Source: Symbiodinium natans
Taxonomy: Eukaryota; Sar; Dinophyceae; Suessiales; Symbiodiniaceae
Direction of reading: 5' to 3'
Assembly (NCBI GenBank): GCA_905221605.1
Contig: CAJNDS010002298.1
Coordinates: 112,085 to 176,084, forward strand
Length of the DNA stretch: 64,000 nucleotides
Position numbers and translations under genes: made by a program. Positions within the stretch are counted from its first letter, which is position 1. Each line of letters begins with the position of its first letter. Shown in pieces: positions 35,619-46,300 of the stretch. Under the pieces are notes generated by a model that was given only the letters and a program-made list of their open reading frames with translations, was not told the origin of the DNA and did no database searches.

Positions 35619-37778
35619 TCTGCAGGCATCGGGGACAGGGCAGAGGTCCCTCTCTCTGTGTCTCGGCACTTCAGAATCACGTTGGGCACTCGACTTTGGC
35701 CTGTCCTGCGGGCCCGAATCCGCATCCTGCAAGTCTGTTTGTCATCAGGTGTTTGGGAAGGGTTGGGAGAGGTTCCGATAGGAGGGATGGAGGAAGAGCT
35801 TGAATCTTACGGACTTGTCACGGGAACAGGCTATGATGAGCTGTTGGTCTGGAACGAGCAAACACATGCGAGAACTGGTTTAAGAAGGAGCGAGGAGCAG
35901 ATAGCAGCGGAAAAGGATCGAAGATCTGGCTAGACTGCGCACGGCAAGAGCCAAACCGTGCACGGGACTGTGGCAGGAGTGTGGTTTGGCACGAGGATGC
36001 AACCACGGCATACTTGCGATGTAAACGAACACCAAAGTTGTGGGTGAGCTTGGAAAGCTCACAGAGAAAAACTAAAGGCCAGGAGCAAGCCTGCACTCGC
36101 AGCTCGAACGGCACTTCGCGGTCGTAGACCACGCGGTGCCCTCATGGCAAGAGGTGGGTCAAACGATGGATTTGGTTCGGAGTCTTTCGCAGGTCTGGGT
36201 TCTTGTATCTGTGAGGGCTGGGGCCTGAGAATCTGATTGACTTCCCTGGACAGAGCGCTAACGAGCTTCTAGAAAAATACATAAATAGGCGTCATTATCC
36301 TGTCTAGCTGGCAGAATCTAGCGGAGATTGAATCTCTCTGCAGACATCACAACAAGGCGCGCTGGAACAAAGCGCGGCTGCGCTCCCAAAAGCTACCCTG
36401 TAACGGGAAAGGATGGAGCCTTCGGACAAGGATGGGTCCATCTCTTCGAGCGCAGTGAAGTCGAACACGTCCAGCATGCCTCAAGGTGTGCAATTTGAGG
36501 AGAAAGTCTCGGGTTGATGGGCGGTTTCGGGGGGGCTTCGCCATCCAAGGTTTGAGGTGCGCAGGACTGTACGGTAAAGGATTCTGACGTTTGAGTTGTT
36601 TGACCTACTGCAAACCTATCGAGATTCCAAGCCGGTATTCAACGCGATATTCGACTGTCGGCAGGCTCTTCTTAGCTCGGTCCACCACTGGCATTGCTGT
36701 GCACGGACTTCTCCTGCGCACGAAACACCCCTCGTCTCAACAAGAACGGGTGCGCGCGCAAAGGCGGAGGAGATGCGACCCAACGAGCCTGCGAGATCCT
36801 ATGACAACGACAAGCAACGCCCTGCTCTTAGTTCCAGCCGGTCCGGCTGGTTTCTAGCGGGCCCCTAGCTGCCCTAACTTCGTGCCCACCTCAAAGTTGC
36901 CACTCGCACGCAGCGAAGCCATGGCAAGTATTGACGTCAACTTTAAGCCCTACAACTACAACTCTTCAACCACAGTAAACACGTGTAAGAACATGCAAGC
37001 ACATTCCAGCACAGTCCGAAACACCGAAGTACCCCACGTTGGTGCCTCGCTCGGGGGATCTGGGAAGCCAGGTTGTTTGGTTCGCGAAAGCTGGGTCCAC
37101 AGCAACGGAGGTACGAGGTTCCTACTATCATGCTTCCTGATGCTTTCCACCGGAAACACTGGCCTCTGCTCATCTCCACTCTAGCAGACTCTAGCACACC
37201 TAAGAACTTGAGACTGCGTCTCCCTATCTTGTGTACGACGCATGACTGGAGCCAGGCATTTCGCGCGACACCGCAGCTGGAGCAGAAGCCATAAGACACA
37301 TTGGTGCTCGCCTAGAAACACCAGCCGCCCTCTTTGTCTCAACCCTCCAGGTGAACGTGGTCTGAGTCCTGCATGTTTCTTGGCTCGACACCCTGTGCGC
37401 AAGAGAAGAAAGTGAGTGGTCTCTGGCCGAAACAAAATACATGAGGATGTGCCCCCTAACACATGGGATAGCCTTCATGGCCTTCGTGGAGGAGAGGCGT
37501 CCCTTTTGCTGCTTCTCACAAGCTCTCTCTGAGGCAGGAGCACGATGCTTCTGCAATGATTTGCAGCGCTTGCCTTACCAGAACGGCGCCGGGCATCTCC
37601 CGGAAAAGACGGGCGCTTCGTCACCAGCTCCAAGGCGGAAATCTGGAAGAGGCGGGATTCGAGATGAGGATGTTGCAGGCAACACGAAAGCCGGACCGAC
37701 GGACCGTGGGAGGCGATGGCCAAGCCGCCCAAGCCATGCCTGGCGGCCATGCTAATATTGCATCTTCAAGCTGGCCTC

Positions 37779-39827
37779 TCAGGTGCTGTGCAGGTAGGGG
37801 AAGACCTTGTAGTCCACGGGTTGCTTCAGATTGCCTTCCGCATCCTGGAAGTAGTGGCGGAAGCAGTGTGCGCATAAGTAGGTGGGATTCCGGGGACAGC
37901 GCGCCGCGCCATGTACCACCCAATATGCAAGGTTCTGGATGCACGCCTGACAAACATTGCGCTTGAAGACCCTCATAAAGGTCAGCAAGGGGTAGGCCTC
38001 CCTCAATGGGCAGTCGCTATTCCGTGCTGGCAAGCGCGCCACTGCGAAGTACACTGCATGCTCACAGTCACCCTGGTGGATGTAAGCGCACTTCTCGCCA
38101 AAGGGAATCCGGTCTAGATCGCACAGCCGCGTGGCCATAGACCGCGAGGATGTATCCTTCAATTCTTGGCAGCCTGTGAGCTGGATGTAGGGAATCAGTT
38201 CTTTTGAATAATCGACGGAGGATTCCCATCGACGGTCGCTGTAGAAGACACCGTCAATGAAGAAGCATGCAGAGTCCAGGCGTGTAGGGCCATCATACTT
38301 CCAATCCTCCACAAAATAAAAGGCGTCTCGCAGATCTTCCAAGCTTTGTGTCGACAGGATGTCGTACTCCTGCTCCTTGTTCCCCTCTGTGCTATAGACC
38401 GAAACAGTCAGGATCACTTCGGACTCGAGGCAAGCCATATCGGGAGGGATCTCAGGTGGGGCTGTGGATTCCCGCTCTACTTCTTTTCCAAGTGGCTCCG
38501 TCGAACCACTCGCCTCTTTCAGCAGTCTGTGCAGGATACGCTTATGTGGGCTTCCGTGCACTGAATTCGGGTGAATGCGGCAAGCCTTGGCCGACGTCAG
38601 TCGCCAGCCCTTTGTCGGTGCCGGGTCAACCAAGATGTCAGCAGTTTCTGCCCGGCACTGGTCCCAACGTTTGCGCACCACGTCGGCGTACGATGGGAGG
38701 CCAAGTGCTGCACGCATCTCAAGGCAACTCGCATCCTCCTGCTGTAGCACATCCATCGATTCTGCAAGCACCTTCTCTGCTTGCGCCTCTCTGGGCTCAA
38801 ATTCCACCACCTGGCCCTCAGGCTCCCTTGTCTCCCTTGTCTCGCTTGTCTCCCTTCCCTCCTGGGCAGATGCATCCTCTGTTTGCTGCCCTTGCTCCGC
38901 CTCGGTGGCTTCTGGATCCCGCGCTCCATCCTGCAGATACCAAGGACTCCCTACGCATTTGCTTAGATTGGCAAGCCGACCTCTCCTACTGCTACTATGT
39001 GGACTACGTGGACTATGTGGACTTTGTGGACTAGTACTGTCTTGCAACTGAGGTTGCTTCTCAGGACCAAACAGAGCCAGAGATGGAAGACCCCCGTCCT
39101 CTGCCCCCTCCTTCTCGCCAGCCTCAAGGAGCGCATCGTCGGCGATGCTTTTGTCACACGCTTCACACTCTCCATCCTCCAGTAAAGCGTGTGACAAGCG
39201 CGGCCTCGAGTCAACTGGCACCTCGCTCGCCACCTCGCTCGCCACCTCGCTTTGCTTGACTCTCCGCCTCTTCCTTGCGTTCGGTTCCCGCGAGCATAGC
39301 TGATCCAACTTCCAGTCCTCGTCCGTGAAGCCCTCTTCGTGCAGCTGGTGAGTTATGGCGTCGCTGATCATAGATGACACTGTCGGCAACCACGTTCCCT
39401 CCGTTTCAACGTCCAGATCATCCCACACGTCCACCGCGGCCTCTGGAACTTCGGTCAGAACAGCCAGGAGCTCCTCGCATCGACTCTTCCAAGCTCGCAG
39501 GTCCTCGGTTGCCGGTGGAGACCGCAGCGGGTAGGACCTGGCCCAACCTGACCACTCCTTCTCGTTGCAGTGGATTTCGGGTGCGTGAGGCTCGTTCAGC
39601 ACCTTGAACTTGCTGGTACGGACTTTGGTGTCGGGCTTTGGCTTCCACCTCTGCCCCACCAGCGTTGCCTCCCCCTCGTCACCCTCCGCACGCTCCACAC
39701 AGTCCACGCGGCACTCATGATTCTCCTGGCTTTCTCCCACCTCGCCGACCTCGCCGACCTCGCCGACCTCGCCGACCTCGCCGACCTCGCCGACCTCGCC
39801 GACCTCGCCGACCTCGCCGACCTCCAT
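37779..39827 (-). CDS. SNAPC3/SNAP50 homologue, snRNA-activating protein complex subunit
   Basis: One frame of 682 codons. The ATG at 39827 is the first after an in-frame TAA at 39846-39848. Residues 2-31 are ten EVG repeats. 32-450 is low-complexity, with a basic NLS-like ARKRRRV (184-190), S-P-H repeats (266-279) and ETRE repeats (326-335). The conserved domain is 480-682: FFIDGVFYSD (542-531 region, about 522-531), VDYSKELIPYI (538-548) and the zinc-binding zf-SNAP50_C pattern C580, H584, C588, H590, C626-x2-C629, C644, C652-x2-C655, ending DAEGN...VFPYL. In animals and plants SNAPC binds the proximal sequence element of snRNA promoters with TBP. In dinoflagellates it would serve snRNA and perhaps spliced-leader RNA genes (inference). 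Intronless, and longer than human SNAPC3 because of the N-terminal region. Confidence 0.9.
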   Translation of the reverse strand: MEVGEVGEVGEVGEVGEVGEVGEVGEVGEVGESQENHECRVDCVERAEGDEGEATLVGQRWKPKPDTKVRTSKFKVLNEPHAPEIHCNEKEWSGWARSYPLRSPPATEDLRAWKSRCEELLAVLTEVPEAAVDVWDDLDVETEGTWLPTVSSMISDAITHQLHEEGFTDEDWKLDQLCSREPNARKRRRVKQSEVASEVASEVPVDSRPRLSHALLEDGECEACDKSIADDALLEAGEKEGAEDGGLPSLALFGPEKQPQLQDSTSPQSPHSPRSPHSSSRRGRLANLSKCVGSPWYLQDGARDPEATEAEQGQQTEDASAQEGRETSETRETREPEGQVVEFEPREAQAEKVLAESMDVLQQEDASCLEMRAALGLPSYADVVRKRWDQCRAETADILVDPAPTKGWRLTSAKACRIHPNSVHGSPHKRILHRLLKEASGSTEPLGKEVERESTAPPEIPPDMACLESEVILTVSVYSTEGNKEQEYDILSTQSLEDLRDAFYFVEDWKYDGPTRLDSACFFIDGVFYSDRRWESSVDYSKELIPYIQLTGCQELKDTSSRSMATRLCDLDRIPFGEKCAYIHQGDCEHAVYFAVARLPARNSDCPLREAYPLLTFMRVFKRNVCQACIQNLAYWVVHGAARCPRNPTYLCAHCFRHYFQDAEGNLKQPVDYKVFPYLHST
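39741..39821. repeat. 9-bp tandem array CTCGCCGAC (9 perfect units)
   Basis: Nine identical 9-bp units inside the SNAPC3 homologue, encoding Glu-Val-Gly repeats at the extreme N terminus. A tenth, altered unit carries the frame on to the coding region. Copy number is likely to vary between alleles. Confidence 0.95.
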
Positions 39828-39983
39828 GGCTGGATCACGGTAGTCTTAGCACGAGGGAGTTTGGAAATGGATGGCCAGTTGCTGCTTAGAGAACTGCATG
39901 GCGCATGAAGTGTCCCCCATGTCACGGTAGGAACGGCCAAGGAGCTGAGGCTCCAAAATCTGCGCTCTGAACATCGAGGATGC

Positions 39984-40166
39984 CATATGAAGTAGGGTTT
40001 ATATTTCTTGTACTGCGGACTGGAGGTCGTGAATCATATCAAGGTGAGACAGCTTAGATTTGTTCTTGTACCCCCAAAAGGACACCCCATATATACACTC
40101 ACCAATATTAAAAAGGAACCTTCTATACACTCACCAATAACATTAATATAAACCCTACTTCATATG
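39984..40166. mobile_element. MITE, copy 1 (183 bp)
   Basis: Terminal inverted repeats of 21 bp: 39984-40004 (CATATGAAGTAGGGTTTA...) is the exact reverse complement of 40146-40166. The interior has two copies of TATACACTCACCAA. A second copy sits at 62536-62659. Compared with that copy it carries about 58 extra bp (40014-40071) between two TTCTTGTAC direct repeats. No coding capacity, so mobilised in trans if at all. It lies 157 bp upstream of the SNAPC3 start codon. Confidence 0.88.
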
Positions 40167-41473
40167 ATATGGGCTTGGGCACTTCCAGCATGCAAAGACC
40201 AACAAAGCGAGAAGCGCTATACTTCGAAAGGGTTGAGAGAAAATGCTCTTTGCAAAGCCTTTCAGAAAGTTTCTATACCCCTCAGTGCTCAAGCCCTAGC
40301 TGAGGGGAATTCCGAGCCACAAAAGTGTTCTTTTCCAGGGGCCAATCTACAAGGGCAAGGAAGCCGGAGGTTCTACAAGACTCTACTACAAGACACTGGT
40401 TCGGGCAAGTCGCACCCTAGCTCCGAACTTAACCACAGGTCAAGGGTAAACCAAGCCACAAGACCAGGGACCGAACCTGAGGCTTGAAAGAAATAGTGGC
40501 GCGTGCTTTGCATAAGCGGGGCTTTTGGGACCCACACTCTCTGTGTGTGGGTGTGTTCCCTTTTGCAAGGTGCAACACTAGTTTAAGTACATCAGAATAC
40601 GCATCTGCTTGTGCTCATGAAGCTACTCGTCGCTCGAGGCTGTCACTGCTGTCAGAACCCGAAGCCGGAGAAGCCGGAAGGCATGGCCGAGCTTGGACGA
40701 ACATTCCACCTCGACACCGTCAAACATTCAACGACGCATACAGAGCCAGCAAGCCCTGCATTTTCGAGCATAATCATCCGAAATTTCTGGCGTAGGCCAA
40801 TTTCTTTCAAGTGAACCGCAGCTAACCCTCTTGCTACCTCCTTTTACCAGCATCGGCACGTCCGTACAACAAGCCCCAGCCTGGTTTTGTGCCAGCGAGG
40901 ATCGAGTTTTCTGGTGCCCTCCGCTGTCTGGAGCGGCTTTGCCGAACGGGTCGGGAGCCGGGCGAGATGCATGCTGGCTTGGCCAGCGTGAGACGCGTTC
41001 TTCATCAAACGCTTTAGGACTTTCGGAATTGAAACTTGAGATTCTGCTTTGTTGGAACCCTCAGAGTATCAGTGGGATGATCCAACGGTGGTATTGCGAG
41101 CACACTACAGACACTAGATTCGTCTTGTCACGATGGCAAGCTTTGAAGAATCACAGGCTTCCATGCAGGACGCAGACGGGCTACCAGCTCAAAGGCGGGA
41201 GCCCTTCAAAAAGCAATCTGTTGGCCACAAAATGACAGAAGACAGAAGGACAGACAGTTTAGACAGAGAGACACACACACAAGTCACACAAGTCACACAC
41301 AAACACTCAACGTGGGGACCTCGTAAAAAGCGGGAGCGCTCTGAACTCCCACCGAAAAGGGGAAGTCCAAGTCCAAGGCGCCGCAAGAAAATACAAGAAA
41401 ACACACAAGAAGGGCTCTCGGCTCTCCGGAGAGTCCCCTCCTGAAAAGCCTTGACTCCTGGCCTGAGACATTG
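40167..41473. other. no supported gene
   Basis: Only short mirror-image frames and a CA-rich patch (41268-41310). Confidence 0.35.
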
Positions 41474-41700
41474 TCACTCGTCTAGGGGCCAGCTTTCGGG
41501 GGAGTCGCCGACGTGACCGCATTCCTCTGACTGAAGTGCCTGCCACGAAAAAGCGGCCAAAGAACTGCACACGCAGGCAACGATACTGTCAGCTTCAAAG
41601 TTGGGCAACAGCTTCATGGGCAGCCAAGGGACGTGATGAGCCGGTCCGTCACTAGCCAGGCTAGCACCACAACGATGGCCGTCAAGGTAAAGTACAAATC
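41474..41700 (-). CDS. candidate terminal exon (possibly of the YeeE/YedE-like gene)
   Basis: After an AAGACAG|G acceptor (start 41700, 2-nt phase) the frame runs 74 codons to TGA at 41474. It reads FVLYLDGHRCGASLASDGPA, then WLPMKLLPNFEADSIVACVC, SSLAAFSWQAL and ends SPESWPLDE. The stretch DSIVACVCSSLAAFSWQAL could be a last membrane segment. It lies downstream of the last recognised transporter exon (42014), but the exon in between and the phase join are not resolved. It may belong to another gene. Confidence 0.48.
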
Positions 41701-42013
41701 CTGTCTTTGCAGCAGCTCACCATGCCGTGACATGCATTGTGCATTGTGCCAAACCCTTTTGTCTCCCAAAACAGGGCCCAGGAGTCAAGCAGGTCAGTCT
41801 CTACTACTCTACTCTGGATCGAAGACAACACCCAGAGTTACCCACACTGTCATGCATATGCCGTGCATTGCCATTAGGGTGTGTTGAGTGTCGGCTTCCT
41901 GAAAGTCGCCGGAGCGAATGGCTACCGCGATGTACCTTGGATCTGACTGCGGACTCCCCATTGAATTTGTTTTAGAAGCACTGCCTCAGTGATGTCTGAC
42001 GTTGTGTCCTGAC

Positions 42014-42090
42014 TCCAGTTTCATGTAGTCCAAGATGCGGCGTCATTCCGGCCAATGCCGGCCCCGGGCAAACGCCCACGAGGCCCCAGC
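42014..42090 (-). CDS. YeeE/YedE-like gene, exon with the CPGP motif
   Basis: After an ATGTGAG|G acceptor the frame encodes WGLVGVCPGPALAGMTPHL, the GWGL-x-G-[VLY]-CPGPA signature that closes DUF6691 proteins. A possible donor (GGA|GTCAGG) ends it at 42014. The exon preceding it must end in phase 1 and was not identified, since the exon at 43082 ends in phase 0. Confidence 0.8.
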
Positions 42091-43311
42091 CTCACATGGA
42101 CATGGACATGGCCGTTCCATGGGGGGTTGGATGGCTAGGATCTGTGACAAAACTGTGGCAGCACTCCTCTCTTGAGATGCTGGGTAGGTGCTTGCCAACT
42201 TGCTCTTTGTGAACAGGTTCAAGCTAGCTGTTGTTCTCGGTTCTGGGGTTTCTTGGGGGGCTTCGGCTCGAAGAGATTCAAAGGGCACTCCAACACAGCC
42301 GATGGCTCGGTGTGGCGGTGCGCTCAAGTCTTATTTGGACGACCTGCTCAAGTGCTGGGGCTGCCACCCAGGCCGAACATTGATGTGCCTTAGTACGTTT
42401 GGACTTCCGGGTACCCGAAGCACACAACCGGCAGCATAAACCCAACAGTGCCACCCTCCCTGTGCGAATGGCTTGCATTGGCATACACTGGCTTGCATTG
42501 GAGCCGACAGTAATCTCCGAACCGAGAATCATCGAAAATCCCTGGTTTACCGAGCCAAGTTGCCAATCAGCAATGGCACGTAATTGCCCTTCTTTGGGGG
42601 CTTCTCGAAAGAGCAGCCCTCACGGAGATGTGACGGCGAGCAGATGAACCATTACTTGCAGATGGTAACGGGTTCCGATTGCCGATTGCAGGTTTTCAAT
42701 CTGCCCTGGGCGACATTTAGGCTGGCCTACCACCTCTTAAAGTGCGATGCCAGCAACCGTGAAACAGCCAACCCTTCAAGAAGTCGGAAAGCAAACTGCA
42801 AATGCTGCAAATGCTGACTGCAATTTGCGCACTGCTCTGTTCGACTTGCGACATGGAACCTCTTCCCCTGAGAGGGAATGTCCGCAACAAGGAACCCGCC
42901 TCGCAAAGGGGGTCCTTCCCGCTTCGCTCCTCGGCTGAGTTCCTAAGGCCAGTATGATACGGCCAGCAAGGCGAAAAGGCGAATGGAACGCCTTGCAAGT
43001 GAGGACCTGCTGCAGCTGTCATGGGCCATGGGGTCTCTGCGGAAGCCGAGGTGCCGCAATCAGGTACGCAGGGAAGCTCACCTCGACGGCACAAAGCTTG
43101 GGGCTCTCCACCCCAAGGGCAGAACCGGCACATTCAAGGCGGAATTCATTAGGGGGTGTGCATGGTGTGCTCGACACTTGACCCAATGTGGACCCAATGT
43201 GGGCCCAATGTTTTCTCCAGGGCCGGGTCACGCAAAGGCCACAGCCCATGACAAAGGCCAAAGAGGGATCCCAATAGCCTGCAAAGTCCAGGAAGTTCAA
43301 CACCTGCCAAG

Positions 43312-43342
<31 letters not shown>

Positions 43343-46300
43343 CGAGAGAGCGAGAGAGAGAGAGAGAGAGAGCAACAAACAAGAAATAGCGAAGAGAAAA
43401 GACAGAGAGAGAGGCAGAGAGAGGGAGCAACAAACAAGAAATAGCGAAGAGAAAAGACAGAGAGAGAGGCAGAGAGAGGCAGAGAGAGGCAGAGAGAGAG
43501 GGAGAGAGAGATTGTTTTCGGAACAGGGCTGATGACTCGGGCCTTGGCTTGCGAAGTCATGCCGCTTGCACCAAGGCCCATGGCGAAGATGATGCCAGAG
43601 GACAGCGGCGAGACGAACCTCTTCTCCGCCGCTCGGGGGCTTCCATGTTGGAGGTTTGTGCAGGTTCATCTTTATGGAGGTTGGCGAGTAGGGTCAAGAG
43701 TTTTTCAAGCATCAGGATCGCTCGAGTGCATGTCGAGTGCGTCGCTAGAGCCATGCTTCCGTAGAGATGAGGCACCCACAACCACATTGAAGCAACCAAA
43801 GCCCACAGAAGAATTCGCATGACTCCTTGATACAGCGCGCGAACACCCCATGTGCAGCCAGGGAGCTTCCGCGGCGCTGGAGGCAGCAAGACGCTCAGTG
43901 CCACCAGGGCAAATGAGGAGAGCAGCGCGAAGACAGGAAACTCCCACCTTCAAGGGAAAGAAGTTCAAGCATTGGTTGTGGCATAGGTCAAGTTAGGCTG
44001 GAGAGCTTCCTATACCCTAATCGAGTCACTGGAGAACAGCGACGAAGCCCCAGTGCTTGCTCATCGCAAGACTGGGCTGGAGAGCAGGAGCTTGCAGGAA
44101 TCATGACTTGTCCAAGCTGCTTCGGCGGCCACTGGGTCGGTGCGATCTGTGAGGTGTACCTGGAAAGGACCACGGTTGAAGAGAAAGCTGCGTGCGGGTG
44201 TGCGTGTTTGTGCTGGCAGGGCAAATGTCGCTCTTCGATCAACATGTGCACAACATGCCCCCGACTGCAAGCTGCACAGTGCTCATTGTGACCATGCTCT
44301 CAAAGCCATCCATTGCACATAAATTGCCCGAGATGCTGCACGTTGTACGGCTTGATCGCATGGCGCATCACCTTGTGGAATGATCACCGTGAGGTTGCCA
44401 CCAGCGAGTGGCCGCTGTGTGACAGTGTGTGACAGCGTGTGACCGTGTGTGACAGTGTGTGACAGTGTGTGACAGTGTGTGACAGTGTGTAATTACATTT
44501 GATTGTCCCTGCGTCCGGGAGGGAAGCCAGCGCCACAGCAGCAGACACAATCAAAATGCTCGAACCTACCCAACCCAGCCGTAAATGGTATAAAACGCAA
44601 GCCAACGCTTCCGAGGTGCGAGGACGGTGACAGCTGCCACTGCCATGAAGGTCGGCACTGCGATCCTCGGTAAGTCTGTAGCACACGAACCTCTGAGTGC
44701 AAACAAAATGAGACAGCCAAAAGCAAGGTGCACCCCGTGGGGAAACCTGGAGTACAGGAAAGAATCGCGAGCATGTTACTATGGTGCCCCGCTCATTGTG
44801 GTGCAGAGCTACGGATCATCCAAACCATTGGCTTCTGACATCGTCTGAAGCCCTCCCAAGAACCGAGAGCCCAGCCCCTGAACCTGAACCTGCACTGAAC
44901 TTCGAGAGGCTTCCAAAGACTGATCCCCAAAAAAAAAAAGTAAAACGTCAAGCAGGGCGAAGCAGGCGGCCAGCTCCGAAGCGCGAGCCGCGGCAGGCCA
45001 CAAATGCCGTGCCCCGAGGTGCAGCCCTGGGCGTCAAAAAAAAGAACCCTTGTGAAGACGAACAATTCGTAAAACTCTGAAAGCGAAGCGGTCTGCTTAG
45101 CCACCCGTCTCATGCGTTTTGAATGTGCGGCTCTTTGTTTTCTTGCAACGCTTTGCTTCAAGTTCGGTGGTCAGATTGCGCTATCTGCGCGTTCTTGTGG
45201 TGGCCTTTCGATTTCAGTCCGGCACTTGAACTTGTATGTTAATCGACGGTACATGAGGCCGGGGCCTTGCCAGTCCGTGTGCCGATGCCCACGAAGATTC
45301 CTTGAGGCACACACACAAACAGAGACAGAAACACCTGCCTCTCCCTCCTCTCTCCCTCCTCTCTCCCTCTCCCCTCCTCTCTCCATCCTGTCTCCCTCCC
45401 TCCTGTCTCCCTCCTGTCTCCAGAAAGGGAAGGAGACAGAGACAGAGAAAGGGAAAGGGGAAGGGGAAGAGGACGGAGAGCGGACGGAGAGAGGGGGGAG
45501 GGAGAGGAGCGAGAGGAGAGGGAGAGGGGAGAAAGAGAGGAGGGAGCTGCAAGCATCCTCTCTCTCTGTCTATCTGTCTTGTCTTCTTCTGCACCGAGTG
45601 AAACTTCGGGTGCCACCAAGAGAAGGGGGACAATTGCCCCGGTAAGTTGTTCCAACTCCAAGACACCACCCAGAACCCGTTTGATAGTTTCCGGCGAGGC
45701 TCGGCCGGAAAACAGCCTCTATCTCATGTTGAAGTGAAAACGTTCCGCGCTGAACTGGACTCTGCATTTTGAGGATCATACAGTGCCTTCGTCCTCCTCA
45801 TGAGGTTTTTGGTGGCTACTACAACTTTTCCGCTTCTCCCAACAAGACGAACTCCCAAGTCACCTAGGAGCACCCGGGACCCTCAGAGGAGAAGGGGATC
45901 GCGTCACTGCCTGGTTTTTGTTTGCTTTTTCTTTCTTTGGGGCGAACCCCGCGCTACTGCGCTGTCACGCAGCTTGAACTCTCTCTCTCTCTCTCCACAC
46001 GCTTGGCCCCCCAGAGGGGAGCCGCCCCGAAGGGCGCGAGAGTCCCATGTCTTGCGTCTGTTGAACTCTCTCTCTCTCTCTCTTTTCCTTCCTTCCTTCC
46101 TTCCTTTCTTTCTGTCTTTCTTTCCTTCTTTCTTTCTCTTGGGGGGATGAGGTCGGGGGGTTCCGCTCTCTTCTTCTTCTTCTACCCAGCGAAGGTGCCC
46201 CTCTGAGGGGGAGACACCGGCCCCGCTGCTTCGTCCATGGTCCCAAGGTGTGTTCCGCTCTCTCTCTCTCTCTCTCTCACTGAGTCTGCAGGGTGTTGTG

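Larger units (their letters stand above)
33119..37778. other. no supported gene; microsatellites and telomere-like tract
   Basis: Contains a short TA run (33753-33766), a telomere-like tract (34457-34489), T-rich sequence (34730-34870), GA at 35211-35230 and CTT at 35513-35618. A plus-strand frame at 35367-35933 has coding-like ends (QDLLGLLCSEEVLGRL; GMEEELESYGLVTGTGYDEL) around a poly-Ser array. A plus-strand piece at 33780-33895 ends at AAAAG|GTTAAG. Both are too weak to call. Confidence 0.3.
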
